Assembly: GCA_010093685.1 (NCBI GenBank) | Contig: MU006221.1 | Location: 1,519,491-1,583,490 of the forward strand | Direction: 5' to 3' | Length of the DNA stretch: 64,000 nucleotides | From: Ophiobolus disseminans | Taxonomy: Eukaryota; Ascomycota; Dothideomycetes; Pleosporales; Phaeosphaeriaceae | Shown: positions 24,325-35,161 of the stretch, one piece after another | Layout: each line of letters begins with the position of its first letter | Position numbering within the stretch: the first letter of the stretch is position 1 | Notes under the pieces: model-generated | Database searches by the model: none | The model's input: the letters and a program-made list of their open reading frames with translations, nothing else | Told to the model about the DNA's origin: nothing | Translations under genes and position numbers: made by a program

Positions 24325-25718
24325 GAAAGGAAAGAAATCCGCGTAAGGTCTAGGGTGTGAGATGGGAGATGGGAGCGCGAAATCCTGCGAGATGTTACTA
24401 TTTCTGTCTTTTTCAACTCAAAACGCTTGGATATTTCGCTGCTGACATGCCACCACAGCATTTAAGCTTCTTGGCGGACATGAGAGCAGAGTTCAACTAG
24501 GTTAAACTGAAATAAACTGAGCTTTATTAGCCTGTTGCTACCGGTGCTGATAATCTAAGCTTTCTACAAGATGTATTACTAAGAATAGTCAACGACTAAA
24601 GTTCAACAAGGGGAAAGGTAACTTTAACGGTCCACTATGTGTTCAACTAGATTAACTCAGTTCAAAACCTAGTACTTTCGACGCTATTTATTCACGATGT
24701 TTGACAAGCTATGCCTCCACTTACTTCTTCTACACTCAAACACTCCGCGATCACCCCAGTATCACATTATCACTACCAACCTACCTCTTCTAGACTCCCG
24801 AGGTCTCTTTCAATCCTCCACTCCCTCCTCCAAACACCACCTCCCTTCAAAGCTCCGACTTTTCGCATTATCACCTGCATAGCTGTGAACGACGACAAAC
24901 CTTTTTTGAAAACTCGCTCTTAAATCTCTTGATCTCTTGCTAGGCATATCCGCCACTGTAAACTATACCTAAATCATCCTGACGCAGAGTCAGCCGCAAA
25001 CACTCGTGGCAATAGCATACCTACGCGAGACTCCTACGTGATAGAAATAGGCATGTAAAGTGCACCTTATTTAGTAATCTAGAATAAACACAAATTATTA
25101 CTAAACATATTTTAATAGCAAATATGAATAGGATGTGACATCACATCACGCCGCATCGCATCGCATCGCGTTCGTCAACATCCGTCCAACCCAACCGACG
25201 TCTCCCAGCCTAGGTACACCTATGCTCCCAAACAAGTCTCTATGCACCCAACTGTTAATCAGAACAAGATCAAAGGAAAAACTTTCTTACTGCACGAACG
25301 TCCATGGAACATGTTTCCGTTTCGCACTGCGGACTTGCTACCTGGGTGGCAATAGAGTATAGATTAATTGCTGCTAGCCCCCCAAAACACGCAAAATGCT
25401 GAGCAAATCAATATAATTATCGCTGCCTAACTTTCGTGTAGATGTCGTCATAGGGCGCTGGAGCGAGAGCTTAAGGCGAAGAGAGGTTGTGTTCTACATC
25501 GAAGATATAAGTCTAGACTCGTTTGCTGCGTGTGTGAGATGTGTGGTATTAATTTACAGTTCTAGATGCTTGACCACTTGACTCTGAAAAGGGTGTCTCG
25601 ATATCTTCAAAGCTACCTAGGTACTTCTTGAGTTGGTGTTAGATTGCACATGCAATAATACCCAAGTACATACACCCCCCACCCCTCCCCAAACTATCTC
25701 TCTCCATCCCTCATCCAA
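24325..25718. other. AT-rich intergenic region with short repeated motif
   Basis: Long gap between the P450 (+) and the aldo/keto reductase (-), both ending into it. The first part is AT-rich and contains GTTCAACTAG followed by A/G-TTAA at 24491-24505 and 24641-24655, plus a partial copy at 24601. A GCATC microsatellite lies at 25152-25170. No gene is supported. Confidence 0.55.
25152..25170. repeat. GCATC microsatellite
   Basis: Three and a half tandem GCATC units in an AT-rich gap. Confidence 0.75.
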
Positions 25719-27063
25719 TTAATTATTCCCATACCCCTCCAGCGCATGGGGCTTCGGCCCCCTCAGCACCTGCGGCGTCTCCAAATTGCCCGCAAACTTC
25801 AGCAGGGCAATATCCTTACTCGTACTCGTCGTCTTGGCCTTGCCGCCGCCAAACTCGAACAAAAAGTTCATCGGGAAGCCAATCTCAAAGTCGGTCGCGG
25901 AGTCAATATCGTCGACTTCTTCGTTAGTGAGCTCGATGCCTAGCGCTTCGATGTTGCCCATGAGGTGTTCGATCTTACGGCCGCCGACGATGGGATAGAC
26001 GTGAGGGTACTTTGCGCGCACGTATGCGATTGCAATGGAGGTGATGTTTGTGTTTTTCGTGTTTGCGACGGATTCGAGTTTCTTGCTGACTTTGATGTCC
26101 TTTTCGCTGGGCTTGGCGAAGTTGGGGTCGCGGCCCGTGTCTTGGTCTTTACGCTTCTGCTCCGTGGTGAACTTGCCGCCGCCGAGGGCGCCCCAGGGGC
26201 AGAGAGCCATGCCCTCATCGCGTGCCATGGGGATGATTTCGCGCTCGAAGTCGCGGTCGGCGGCGGACCAGCGGCCTTGGTAGACGGAGAAGGGGCGGAG
26301 GCCGTGGTTGCGGGCGTCTGTGGGTGGTTTCAGTGTTGTGGGATTCCAATTGTTTGGAGGAATACGTGCATTCATTCGCCTTGCTGACAACCCAGGCGGG
26401 TGTATCGCTTACACCCAAGTAAAGTACCTTTCCGGACTGCACGATCTGATTCAGGCTTTGCATGAGTTCTGGAATCTGTTTGAAGTTAGCATATGCCTTA
26501 CCCAAATATTGAGTTACACTTATAAACATACCGATGTTGTGAAGTCCCACCAGTGCACGTAGAGCAAGTCAATGTAGTCAACCTGTAGCTTCTTCAACGA
26601 CGCATCGACGCTCAAGCGCAGTGACTTTGTGCTGTTTCCCGCATGGTTGGCTACCTGACGTGGTCTGTTGTCGCCCTGCGCAGGAAAGCATGTTGTGAAC
26701 TTTGTGGCGATGACCATGGAGTCGCGGTTCTTGCGGCTGGTGAGCCATTCGCCGATCCAGGTCTCAGACTCCTCATTTTGGTAGTTATTGGCGCTGACTG
26801 TGCGTTAGCATGTGCTGGTTCTCTTGTGGTTTGACCGAGAAGACACACGTGTCGAGAAAATTTCCGCCTTGATCATAGAAATAGTCTAGGATCTCGAATG
26901 TAGTCTTCTTATCGCATTTGCCCATCAACTCTACCCAGGCATCGCCGAAATTCATAGTTCCAAGACATAGTGGCGAGACACGGATGCCTGCAGTGGGAGA
27001 CAGGACACGCTGAAAGTCGAGGAGGGACTTTGCCTTGGGTGGGGCACCGAATGGAGAAGGCAT
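25719..27063 (-). CDS. aldo/keto reductase (aryl-alcohol dehydrogenase / norsolorinic acid reductase type)
   Basis: NADPH-dependent carbonyl reductase of the AKR superfamily. Exons (minus order): 27063-26849, 26793-26532, 26475-26370, 26317-25719; total 393 aa. The catalytic tetrad is visible: Asp in FLDTANNY (near 71), Tyr (near 76), Lys in IATKF (near 102) and His in LLYVHWWD (near 153). GVSDTPAWVVSKANEYARNHGL and FSVYQGRWSAADRDFEREIIPMA match the fungal aryl-alcohol dehydrogenase-like group. To keep YARNHGLRPF in frame, intron 3 (26318-26369, 52 nt) must start with GC rather than GT: a GC-AG intron. Members of this group act on aromatic aldehydes or on polyketide intermediates; which applies here is unknown, and no polyketide synthase is nearby. 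Confidence 0.9.
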
Positions 27064-27937
27064 CTTGGAGTTCTTGAGGATCAACTGATTGTTCGAACGT
27101 CGAGTTGTGTTGAGTGCGGTTGAGTCTGTGGTGCAATTGCTCGCTACCCTTTGAAGGCAGGGAAGTACTGAGCTCTTTATACTCCGGTCCCAGCTAATTA
27201 GCGTATCCGTGACGTATCCCAGACATGTACTAAAAGGTCCGGAATCGCTACATTCGTCCGCATTGTTGGTGCCCACTTGCGATCACCACCGAGAACCGTC
27301 GGATTGCGCTAGCATGAAGGAGGGGCATAGTGGTGTAATGTGGGGTCATTGTAGCTTTATATCCGCTTAGGTCCGTGAGCATCTTGAATTAGTAGGGTCA
27401 ATCGGGCCATTTGTGAATGTGCAAAACGTGGAGTCTGATGTTGAATGTTTAGTGTTGAAGAATGGACGAAGCGGAAAAATCTCGGGGACGGGTAGAGATC
27501 AGAAGGCATGATGTCGGACGTAAGCATGTCGTTGTCAGCAAGTTGCATGCAGGTGCGATCTCCACTCATGCTCGGCATGTTCCGCAGGAATTCGGCGCTC
27601 GTACCACCTACTAGCGGACAGATCAAGGACCACAACAAGTCTGTGTAGCGTGGAGAACGGTGATGGGGCTTTGTCTATCGCTGCAACGCATCTGCACATT
27701 CCAAAATCGGTCAAGTCATTTGCATCATAGCTAACACCATTCCACCTCGTCGAGCCTTAATGAAACGGAAAATTTGATGAGACATGACCACTGATAGATA
27801 TTGTGATGGCACTGACAACACATAGATGGCAACCATAAAGTACAAGCTTTTGGGGTATTTGTACCATGCCCTGCAAACTCCAAGCAAATGCATTCAAATG
27901 TGAAATATTCCAAACACACGCCCCATCGCACTCAAGC
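27064..27937. other. intergenic, aldo/keto reductase promoter side
   Basis: About 870 bp between the reductase start and the 3' end of REX4, both on the minus strand. Only short frames without domains are present. Confidence 0.55.
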
Positions 27938-28975
27938 CTACTTATTCTTCTTCTTCGACTTCTTCCTGTTCCGTGTCTTCTTGACCGTCTCGCCGCCGCC
28001 CACATCGACCTCGGGTCCAGCCGCTTTCAGCTGAGTATGCCCATACTTCTGCCGAATTTCCTTCTCGAAGTCGGACTTGTCCAGCCTGTACAGGGCCATC
28101 GTTGCACGTGCGTCCTCGACCGAGCTATGCGCGCCGACCTGGATCTCGACGCCCAGCAGCTTTCCAGCCAGCCATTTCAGACCCGGTGTTCGTCCGGGGA
28201 CCATGGCCAGGGCGCGGAACTTGGAGAACTTGGACGTGTCGCGTATGAAGCGCCTGTCGTGCTTCAGTATCAACACATCCAGATCGTTCTTCACCGCATG
28301 TCCAACCAGGATGCGCCCAGCCAGCAGAACCCTTAGATCCTCTCGTACTTCGTCGAATGGCCGTGCAACGTCTTTGCGCAGGTGCCTCGGCTCGATACCG
28401 GATACGGCTGTGCGGTAGTCGGTGACTTCGATGTTGCGCGGTATCTGCACGTATGAATCGTACACCTGGTGGCCGTGGAAGTTGACCAGCGACACTCGTG
28501 CAAGTGCCGAGTCGCGGTTGGGCTCGGGGCCTATGCCGACCATTTCGCAATCGACTGCGACGTATTTGCCGGGCAGGGCGACTTCGGAGACGCCTTCATT
28601 CTCGATGTCTGGGAAGTCGGGGTGTGGCTCGAGGACGGAGAGAGGCTCGCCGGCATCGGCTGAGGATGTGGGGAGGGGCTTCTTCTTGAGCGAGGGCATG
28701 GAGACGCTTCGGGAGAGGGATTTGGCGTCGTGGTGCTTGGCTGCTGCGCCAACCGAGGCGGGTTCCTCCATCTTCTGTCGCTTTCTCGATGGGGGAGTTT
28801 TTCGTGGTGTGCTCCCATTTACTCCATTGGTCTGTGGTCTTTTGCGCTTCAGTGACTCTGCCTTCTCGTCGTCGAACTTCTGGTGTTTCGGGGACTCGGC
28901 GGGTTTCGACGACTGGAGCGAAGCCTGGAGTTTCTTCCAGTTGGACGAGAGGTTGTTTAGCTCGATTGGAGCCAT
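27938..28975 (-). CDS. REX4: RNA exonuclease 4
   Basis: DEDDh-type 3'-5' exoribonuclease of the nucleolus, acting in pre-rRNA processing. Single exon, 345 aa. Exonuclease motif I is AVDCEMVG near residue 139, motif II is VGHAVKNDLDVL, and motif III HSSVEDARATMALY contains the catalytic His and Asp. The N-terminus (LSSNWKKLQ) is family-typical and is followed by a Lys/Arg-rich region with PSRKRQK; the C-terminus is a basic tail (RNRKKSKKKNK), fitting nucleolar location. The frame is open further upstream to 29359, but that extension overlaps ESA1 exon 1 on the other strand and has no family resemblance, so the start MAPIELNNLSSNWKK was chosen. Divergent from ESA1 with a 288-bp spacer. Confidence 0.93.
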   Translation of the reverse strand: MAPIELNNLSSNWKKLQASLQSSKPAESPKHQKFDDEKAESLKRKRPQTNGVNGSTPRKTPPSRKRQKMEEPASVGAAAKHHDAKSLSRSVSMPSLKKKPLPTSSADAGEPLSVLEPHPDFPDIENEGVSEVALPGKYVAVDCEMVGIGPEPNRDSALARVSLVNFHGHQVYDSYVQIPRNIEVTDYRTAVSGIEPRHLRKDVARPFDEVREDLRVLLAGRILVGHAVKNDLDVLILKHDRRFIRDTSKFSKFRALAMVPGRTPGLKWLAGKLLGVEIQVGAHSSVEDARATMALYRLDKSDFEKEIRQKYGHTQLKAAGPEVDVGGGETVKKTRNRKKSKKKNK

Positions 28976-29263
28976 GACGGTGTCACCTTGGAGGCATAGC
29001 GGTCTGTGTACGGTCTTATGAGTGGTTGGTAGAGAAGCCTGCGTTTGAAGGCTCCGGTCAGTCCCCGCAAAGAAATGTTCACGCCGCGCTAGGCAGCCGG
29101 CCAATCGGCGGCGAGCCATCGCCGAGCAGGCAGGGCGGTGGCAGGCCGCAACATGGCGACAAAGCATCGCAGGCATCGCAGGCATCGCCAGCAACATCAC
29201 GACTTCACCATCCACAACGCGACTCAAAACTTGCGATACTTTGACTACACGCAGCGCATAGCC
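28976..29263. promoter_or_regulatory. shared divergent promoter region REX4/ESA1
   Basis: The 288 bp between the two start codons must carry both promoters and 5' UTRs. It includes a short GCATCGCAG tandem at about 29166-29190. No specific factor site could be assigned. Confidence 0.5.
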
Positions 29264-30899
29264 ATGGCACCCCGTGAAACCTCCCACGAGCCTTCTGGCA
29301 CGCCGGTGCCGGTGGAAACTGGCCTTGCCACGCTTGCGCAGCTGAGGTATGCGCGACACTACCCTCCAAGTCTGAAGATGCGAACTGACGCGTTGCGTGC
29401 AGAGTTGGCGTCAAGGCATGGGTAGAAAAGGTGCGTTTGCGCGGCTGAAGTTCGCCATGCGGACTCAGGAACACCAATCACGAGCTAACAGCTTGCAGGA
29501 TGGTGAGCAGCGCAAAGCAGAGATTCTGTCAATACAAACACGCCAGGGCAAGCCAAAATTCTATGTCCACTATGAGGAGTTCAACAAGCGCCTCGATGAG
29601 TGGATCGCAGCAGAGCGCATCAACCTTGCACGTGAGGTCGAATGGCCGGCCCCAGAGAAGCCCGACAAGAAGAAGGCCGCCGCCAGTAAGACTGAGAAGG
29701 CGCCTTCAAAATCGGACCAGAAGAGCTTGAAGCGATCACGTAGTAAGCTAGATCGCGAGATATCAGGGACGCCAGAATCCACGTCCAGCAATATTCCAGG
29801 GAAGGCACAACGGCCGTCCAAGGCTGGCGGGAAAGAGAATCAGGAAGTTTTGGTAACCAGTGAAGTCACCGATGGCACGCCCAAGCCCGAGGATGAGGAG
29901 ATGGACCTTGTGGACGTGCAGGACCTGGCGGCGGCAGCGAAAGCGATGCCGGATCACGACTACTCGCGCGAGGATGAGATTGAGAAGCTACGGACATCTG
30001 GCTCCATGACGCAGAACCAGACTGAGATCTCGCGAGTACGAAATCTCGAGAAGATTCAGATGGGCAAATTCGAGGTCGAACCCTGGTACTTCTCGCCATA
30101 CCCCATCGACTTTGTCGATTCGGACGTCGTTCACATCTGCGAGTTTTGCCTAGGGTATTTCAGCGAAGCCACGCAATTCGAGCGCCACCGCGCAAAGTGC
30201 ACATTGCTGCACCCACCCGGCAACGAAATCTACCGAGACGACTACGTATCATTTTTCGAAATCGACGGCCGGCGACAGCGCACATGGTGTCGCAACCTCT
30301 GCCTCCTCTCCAAACTATTCCTCGACCACAAGACACTCTACTACGACGTCGACCCCTTCCTCTTCTACTGCATGTGCACGCGCGACGAATACGGCTGCCA
30401 CTTCGTCGGCTACTTCTCCAAAGAAAAAGAATCCGCCGAAGGCTACAACGTAGCCTGTATCCTCACACTCCCCCAATACCAACGCAAAGGCTTCGGCAAG
30501 CTCCTCATCGACTTCTCCTACCTGCTCTCAAAACGCGAAGGCAAGCTCGGCTCTCCCGAGAAACCTTTATCCGATCTCGGCCTCCTGGGCTACCGCGCCT
30601 ACTGGCAAGAAATCCTCGTCGACCTGCTCATGGAGCCCGGCAAGGTCGAAGCCAACATTGAAGATCTTGGAGCTGCGACCGCGATGACGACAAACGACGT
30701 GCTGCATACGCTGCAGAATTTGAATATGCTAAGGTACAGCAAGAATCAGCATGTTGTTGTTCTTACGGATGCGGTTATTGCGCAGCGGGAACGGCAGAAG
30801 GCGAAGGAAAAGGTGAAGGGGAAGAGGACGATTGATCCCGATCGCTTGATTTGGAAACCGCCTGTTTTCTCAGCGGCGAGTCGGACGTGGAATTGGTGA
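29264..30899 (+). CDS. ESA1: histone acetyltransferase ESA1 (MYST family, NuA4 catalytic subunit)
   Basis: Acetylates histone H4 and H2A within the NuA4 complex; normally essential for transcription and DNA repair. Exons 29264-29346, 29403-29430 (a 28-nt micro-exon), 29499-30899; 503 aa. N-terminal Tudor-knot/chromo-barrel domain: VGVKAWVEKDGEQRKAEIL to FYVHYEEFNKRLDEWI. A Lys/Ser-rich linker follows. The MYST C2HC zinc finger is CEFC...H...C near residue 250, the catalytic Cys lies in YNVACILTLP near 355, and the acetyl-CoA loop is QRKGFGKLL near 365. The C-terminus KPPVFSAASRTWNW is characteristic of Esa1/Tip60. All splice junctions are GT-AG and in frame. Confidence 0.95.
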
Positions 30900-31471
30900 G
30901 ATTGTTGTTTTGGAAATGTGGGCGCAATGGGAGTGAGGTGGTGTTTGGCGTATTAGCTTGGTATACCCAATTCGAGATATTTGATTATTCCACAACGAGG
31001 CAGCCCGTGGTGCATTTGAACAGTTCTAGAAACCACCTCAGGATTGAAAGGATCAAGATGCCATGTTCGATAGCGTGCGCCACATCTGCTGAGAGTCACG
31101 TCAACCAGTCTTTATCGATGAGCCGGAAGCTTGAGGTGGCTTAGCAGAGTTAGTGTTGAGCTTAGATTGGCTGTCACCCAACTGAAGGCTTGCTTAGCGC
31201 GCTTATCGCACTCACCTTCCCGAAGGACACTAGAGAAGCCGGAAACACGTTGGAGCAGATGAAAGATCGCCCGTCCAGCTCTTGATTTCATGCTTTCGAC
31301 GAGTCAGCACTAGCGTTGCAGTGGGAGCAGTTCGACCTAGGTATGTCTTGTTCAGGCAGGTGGTAGACGTGAACACGAGCGATATATACCCGCCTTGAAT
31401 CCGCCGCGGCTCCTCGGTCGCAGTACACCCACCTCGACGCCGCGACAGATTCACTCTTCATACACAGCATC
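30900..31471. other. intergenic
   Basis: Spacer between ESA1 and the small membrane protein gene. The palindromic 9-mer ACCTAGGTA occurs at 31335-31343. No gene supported. Confidence 0.55.
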
Positions 31472-31939
31472 ATGCTTTCTACACTCATATACTTCGCCCT
31501 GCTCCAGGTAGCATGCGCCCTCTCCATCGAGCAGCGCAGCGACTCAAGCAACCACCCAGCCCGCTCCGCACGCCTCCAGTCGCGTTCCCTGACCAAGAAC
31601 GAAAAGGTCGCCATAGGCATCTGCGTGCCCGGAGCGGCTCTGGTAGTCGGAATGGGCATCGTTGTCATGATGATGTATCCCGCCCAGACGCGGAAGCTGA
31701 GGCGAGCAAACCCTGGCGCCCATGTGGGCTTCGCCGAGGTGATGGCGGGGAGAGTCACACATACCGCACCACCGAAGTACACAGAACACGATGAATCCGT
31801 GGACAATTTGCCGCTGCAGGACTTGAACGCAGATGGCCGGCCGACGCCTAGACCTGAGCCCCGCGCAACTCTACAAACTCCGGTCCCAGCGCAACAGGCC
31901 CCGGTCGATGCAAGACACGCGGCGCTCAGTCTTGGCTGA
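31472..31939 (+). CDS. small single-pass membrane protein with signal peptide and PPxY motif
   Basis: A 155-aa single-exon protein that I do not recognise as a family. Residues 1-17 (MLSTLIYFALLQVACAL) look like a signal peptide. A short polar segment follows, then one transmembrane helix (about 47-69, VAIGICVPGAALVVGMGIVV) and a cytosolic tail with a basic stop-transfer TRKLRR. The tail contains PPKY, a PPxY motif that in fungi commonly binds WW domains of Rsp5-type ubiquitin ligases, and a Pro-rich end. A type I membrane adaptor or sensor is a reasonable inference, but no function is shown. The ATG sits just after a CA-rich leader, normal for fungi. Confidence 0.6.
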   Translation: MLSTLIYFALLQVACALSIEQRSDSSNHPARSARLQSRSLTKNEKVAIGICVPGAALVVGMGIVVMMMYPAQTRKLRRANPGAHVGFAEVMAGRVTHTAPPKYTEHDESVDNLPLQDLNADGRPTPRPEPRATLQTPVPAQQAPVDARHAALSLG

Positions 31940-32534
31940 AGTGCCGAATACAATCTGGTGAGAGAATATCTAAGGTGTCTGAATGAGAGATGCAGGAGAT
32001 TGCTAACACTTCATCAGTCTTGTCTACAACGCTACAAAAGTGGAGCTTGAGGCCTATCAGTGGCAATACATCAATACATGACGGCGCTGGGCTTGTTACA
32101 TGCAGGAAATATGGGACGCCAAGTACCGTGCCGGCTATTTCGTGGAGCCGCACAACGTGTTCTTTGGAAGTTCTTCAAGTCCAAAATCTCCGGAACCAAT
32201 CGTCGGATAAACAAGCAATGTCAAGCAATCTGCAATGCCACACCCATATAACCTAACGCCCCTTTGTATATCTCGGGGACTACGGAGTCTAGCCGCTGAT
32301 CTCTTAGATTGCTCATGACCGAGAAAAACGTTGTTCCTCTCCTGACCATATAATACCGCACCGGCGTGATTCATACGATTTAATTGCAATGATCTTTGGT
32401 TGCTACGCTTGCGGCATCCCAATAGCGGCAGAGTGCTAACATATTTGCGCTGACGTATACCTAGTCTACTGCTAGGCTCTTCACCTCCACGATGGAGCTT
32501 CGATAACACTTCCTCAACTTACTCTTCCTTTCTA
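31940..32534. other. intergenic, upstream of FAD oxidase
   Basis: About 600 bp likely containing the promoter of the FAD oxidase. Short overlapping frames only; no domain recognised. Confidence 0.5.
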
Positions 32535-34444
32535 ATGGCGTCGCACATCCTTTCATTTCTCTTCGCGACAGCCGTGCTATTTCCACCATCGCAATCGCGC
32601 ACGCTCTTTCCGTTTGAGCAACAGCAGCTGACAAGGGAACATGTTGCATCATTACCGGAAGAAGACGCACTGCTCTTTGCATTCGATGGCCAATTCGACG
32701 AGATAAGCGAGGTCAATAATACCGACAAGCGCTGTCGATACGCTCCGGGAGACAAGAAATGGCCATCAACAAAGGCTTTGACGAAGCTACGGAAACAGTT
32801 GAGCTCGGCAGACGCGCTCATTGCAACCGTACCACTGGCATCAGTGTGTTATGGCACGACCAAGAATGATGCGCAATGTCAACAACTTGCGAGCAATTGG
32901 ACGAACGCGTATACACACATTGAAGATCCAACGGAGATCCTGTCACCGCTTTATCAAGGTCTGACATGCCAACCTCCGTCGATATACGACAGTGGAGGCT
33001 GCACACTTGGCGGTTCCCCTTCATACGTGATCAAAGCGAAGACGGTATCCGACATCCAGACTGGTGTTAACTTTGCGCGCAACGATTATTTGCGGTTGGT
33101 GGTGAAGAACACTGGGCATGACTTTTCGGGCAAGAGCACAGGTCACGGCGCTTTCAGCATATGGACTCATGGATTGAAAGACATCCAATACTTTGACAAC
33201 TACGTCGATGAAAGCGGGTACAAAGGACCTGCTATCAAGGCTGGAGCCGGCGTACAGGCATTCGAGTTATACAAGTTCGCCAACCAAAGAGGCGTCGTGG
33301 CCGTCGCTGGCGAGGGACAGGTACGTCTATCAAGTTCAGTCTCCCAGTAGGAACTAACACCACCCAGACCGTCGGCGTATTTGGCGGCTACATCCTCGGC
33401 GGCGGGCACTCGCCCCTCAGCCCCCTCTACGGCCTCGCCGCCGACCACGTCCTAGGCTTCGAGCTCGTTACGCCCTTTGGCGAATTCGTCACCGCCAACT
33501 CGAGCAGCAACACCGAACTCTTCTGGGCCTTACGTGGCGGCGGCGGCGGCACATTCGGCGTCGTATCATCCGTGACTATCAGAGTGTACAAAGACATGCC
33601 TGTTGCAGCCGCATCGTGGAGTCTGTCTAGCGCAGCGCTGGGAAAAGAAAAGTTCTGGGCGGCGGTGAAGGCGTGGTTTGATCTGGCGAATACGAATGCT
33701 GATGGAGGGGTGTATACGTATTCGACGCTTGTGCCGAAGGCATCGGACTATACTTTTACGATGCAGCCCTTGTTCGCACCGAACAAATCCTCCACACAAC
33801 TCAACTCCATTCTGGCTCCCTACCTCTCGAAACTAACGTCCCTCAACATCCCGCTCTCGCCCGAAATCTCATCCTACAATTCTTTTTATCCTGCGTGGCA
33901 AGCTGAATTCCCCCCGGAACCAGCCTCCGCGCCAGACACAATCATCGCATCCCGGCTCTTCCCCCGCGCGAATTTCGCCACCGACGACGCGCGCAACATC
34001 ACTTTCAATGTTTTAAGACAGAGCGTCGAGAACGGAACGAGCTTGATAGCGTTTAATACAGCTACCCGCGGCACCAATCCTGATATATCCGTAAATCCCG
34101 CCTTCCGCACATCCGTGTACCACATCATCGCCGCGACACACATCTCACCCCTATTTCCACCCACCGCCATCGCAGCCGCCCGCAACACCTTTACGAACGG
34201 CACTTTGGCGTCTTGGCGCGCTATCACGCCCAACAGCGGAAGTTACGTGAACGAAGCGGATCGTCTGGAACCAGATTGGCAGAGAAGTTTCTGGGGCGAC
34301 CGGTATGAGCGGTTGGTAAGTGTTAAGAAGGAGGTTGATCCCAGGGAGGCTTTCTGGGTGAGTAGGGGTGTGGGGAGTGAGGGGTGGGGGGTTGAGAGTG
34401 TGAGGGGAGACGGGGAGGATGGGAGGTTGTGTAGGGTTGGCTAG
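32535..34444 (+). CDS. secreted FAD-linked oxidoreductase (berberine bridge enzyme-like, PCMH fold)
   Basis: Two exons, 32535-33320 and 33368-34444 (47-nt intron), giving 620 aa. A signal peptide is likely at the N-terminus (SHILSFLFATAVLF). The FAD domain shows VVKNTGHDFSGKSTGHGAFSIW with the His used for covalent flavin attachment, VGVFGGYILGGGHSPLSPLYGLAAD and LFWALRGGGGGTFGVV. The second attachment residue of bicovalent berberine-bridge enzymes, a Cys before the VGxxGG motif, is replaced (GEGQTVGVFGG). The berberine-bridge C-terminal segment appears as NEADRLEPDWQRSFWGDRYERL. Such enzymes oxidise sugars, alcohols or natural-product intermediates; the substrate is unknown. Neighbours are a DUF1772 membrane protein and an MFS transporter. 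Confidence 0.9.
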
Positions 34445-35161
34445 AGGAGGGAGGGGAGGAATAGTTGGGTTGGGATGGGATGGGATGGGATGGGGTGGGG
34501 TGGGATGGTTGCTGCAATTGGGGTGGGATCAGAGGTGTACTGGTTTTTGATTAGAGATTGATGTTGCAAAGTCATAGAACTGAGACTTTGTGAACGCCGT
34601 GTGCGCTCAATTTCCATGCGAGTAGTCAAAGATTTACAACTTTGGTTCGCAGTGCGGGAATATATATATAGTAGATAGACTTGTTTGCGCATCTGAATTG
34701 CTTGCGTCTAGAACTTTTGTGGGCGGAGAAATTCGCTGTGCTGCCTTGCGACATACATGGATCGATTAAGAGGCGGAACCTATATGCTTGTGAAAGGCTG
34801 GAAGACGTTGTGTGGGCGTGCACGATGATGCAATATGTCGCGAGATGTGCACATCTGCGTCCAGCTTTTGCCTACTTATCCAACAACGTTATTCCAATGC
34901 TCAGGTTCTCAAGCGCTCTCAAAGGTAGCCTCTAAGAGCAGAAGAGTGCCGCGTAGTATCCAGGCATCGGTGTCCCTAGTCTTGGTTAGACAGCCACAGT
35001 GCCAAGCGATGACATCACTCCAATTCGCGAACCCCACGCGCTCCGATCTTCAATACCTGGGCATCTAACAACCAACCACACAAGACATCTAGCCAAGACC
35101 ATCTCAACTCATTTCATCTCGTACCAGGCCTCACAAATCCCGTCAACCATCGCTGCATATC
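34445..35161. other. intergenic with G-rich repeat
   Basis: Spacer between the FAD oxidase and the DUF1772 gene, both +. Starts with a GGGAT tandem (34467-34508). The remainder shows no gene. Confidence 0.55.
34467..34508 (+). repeat. GGGAT tandem repeat, potential G-quadruplex
   Basis: Five runs of three or more G spaced by two bases (AT), then GGGGT units, starting about 22 bp after the FAD oxidase stop codon. The G-rich strand is the coding strand of that gene. Confidence 0.8.

Noticed and set aside
28976..29359. N-terminal extension of REX4
   Set aside because: The extra 128 codons overlap ESA1 exon 1 antisense, read as low-quality sequence, and the known family start MAPIELNNLSSNWKKLQ lies downstream.
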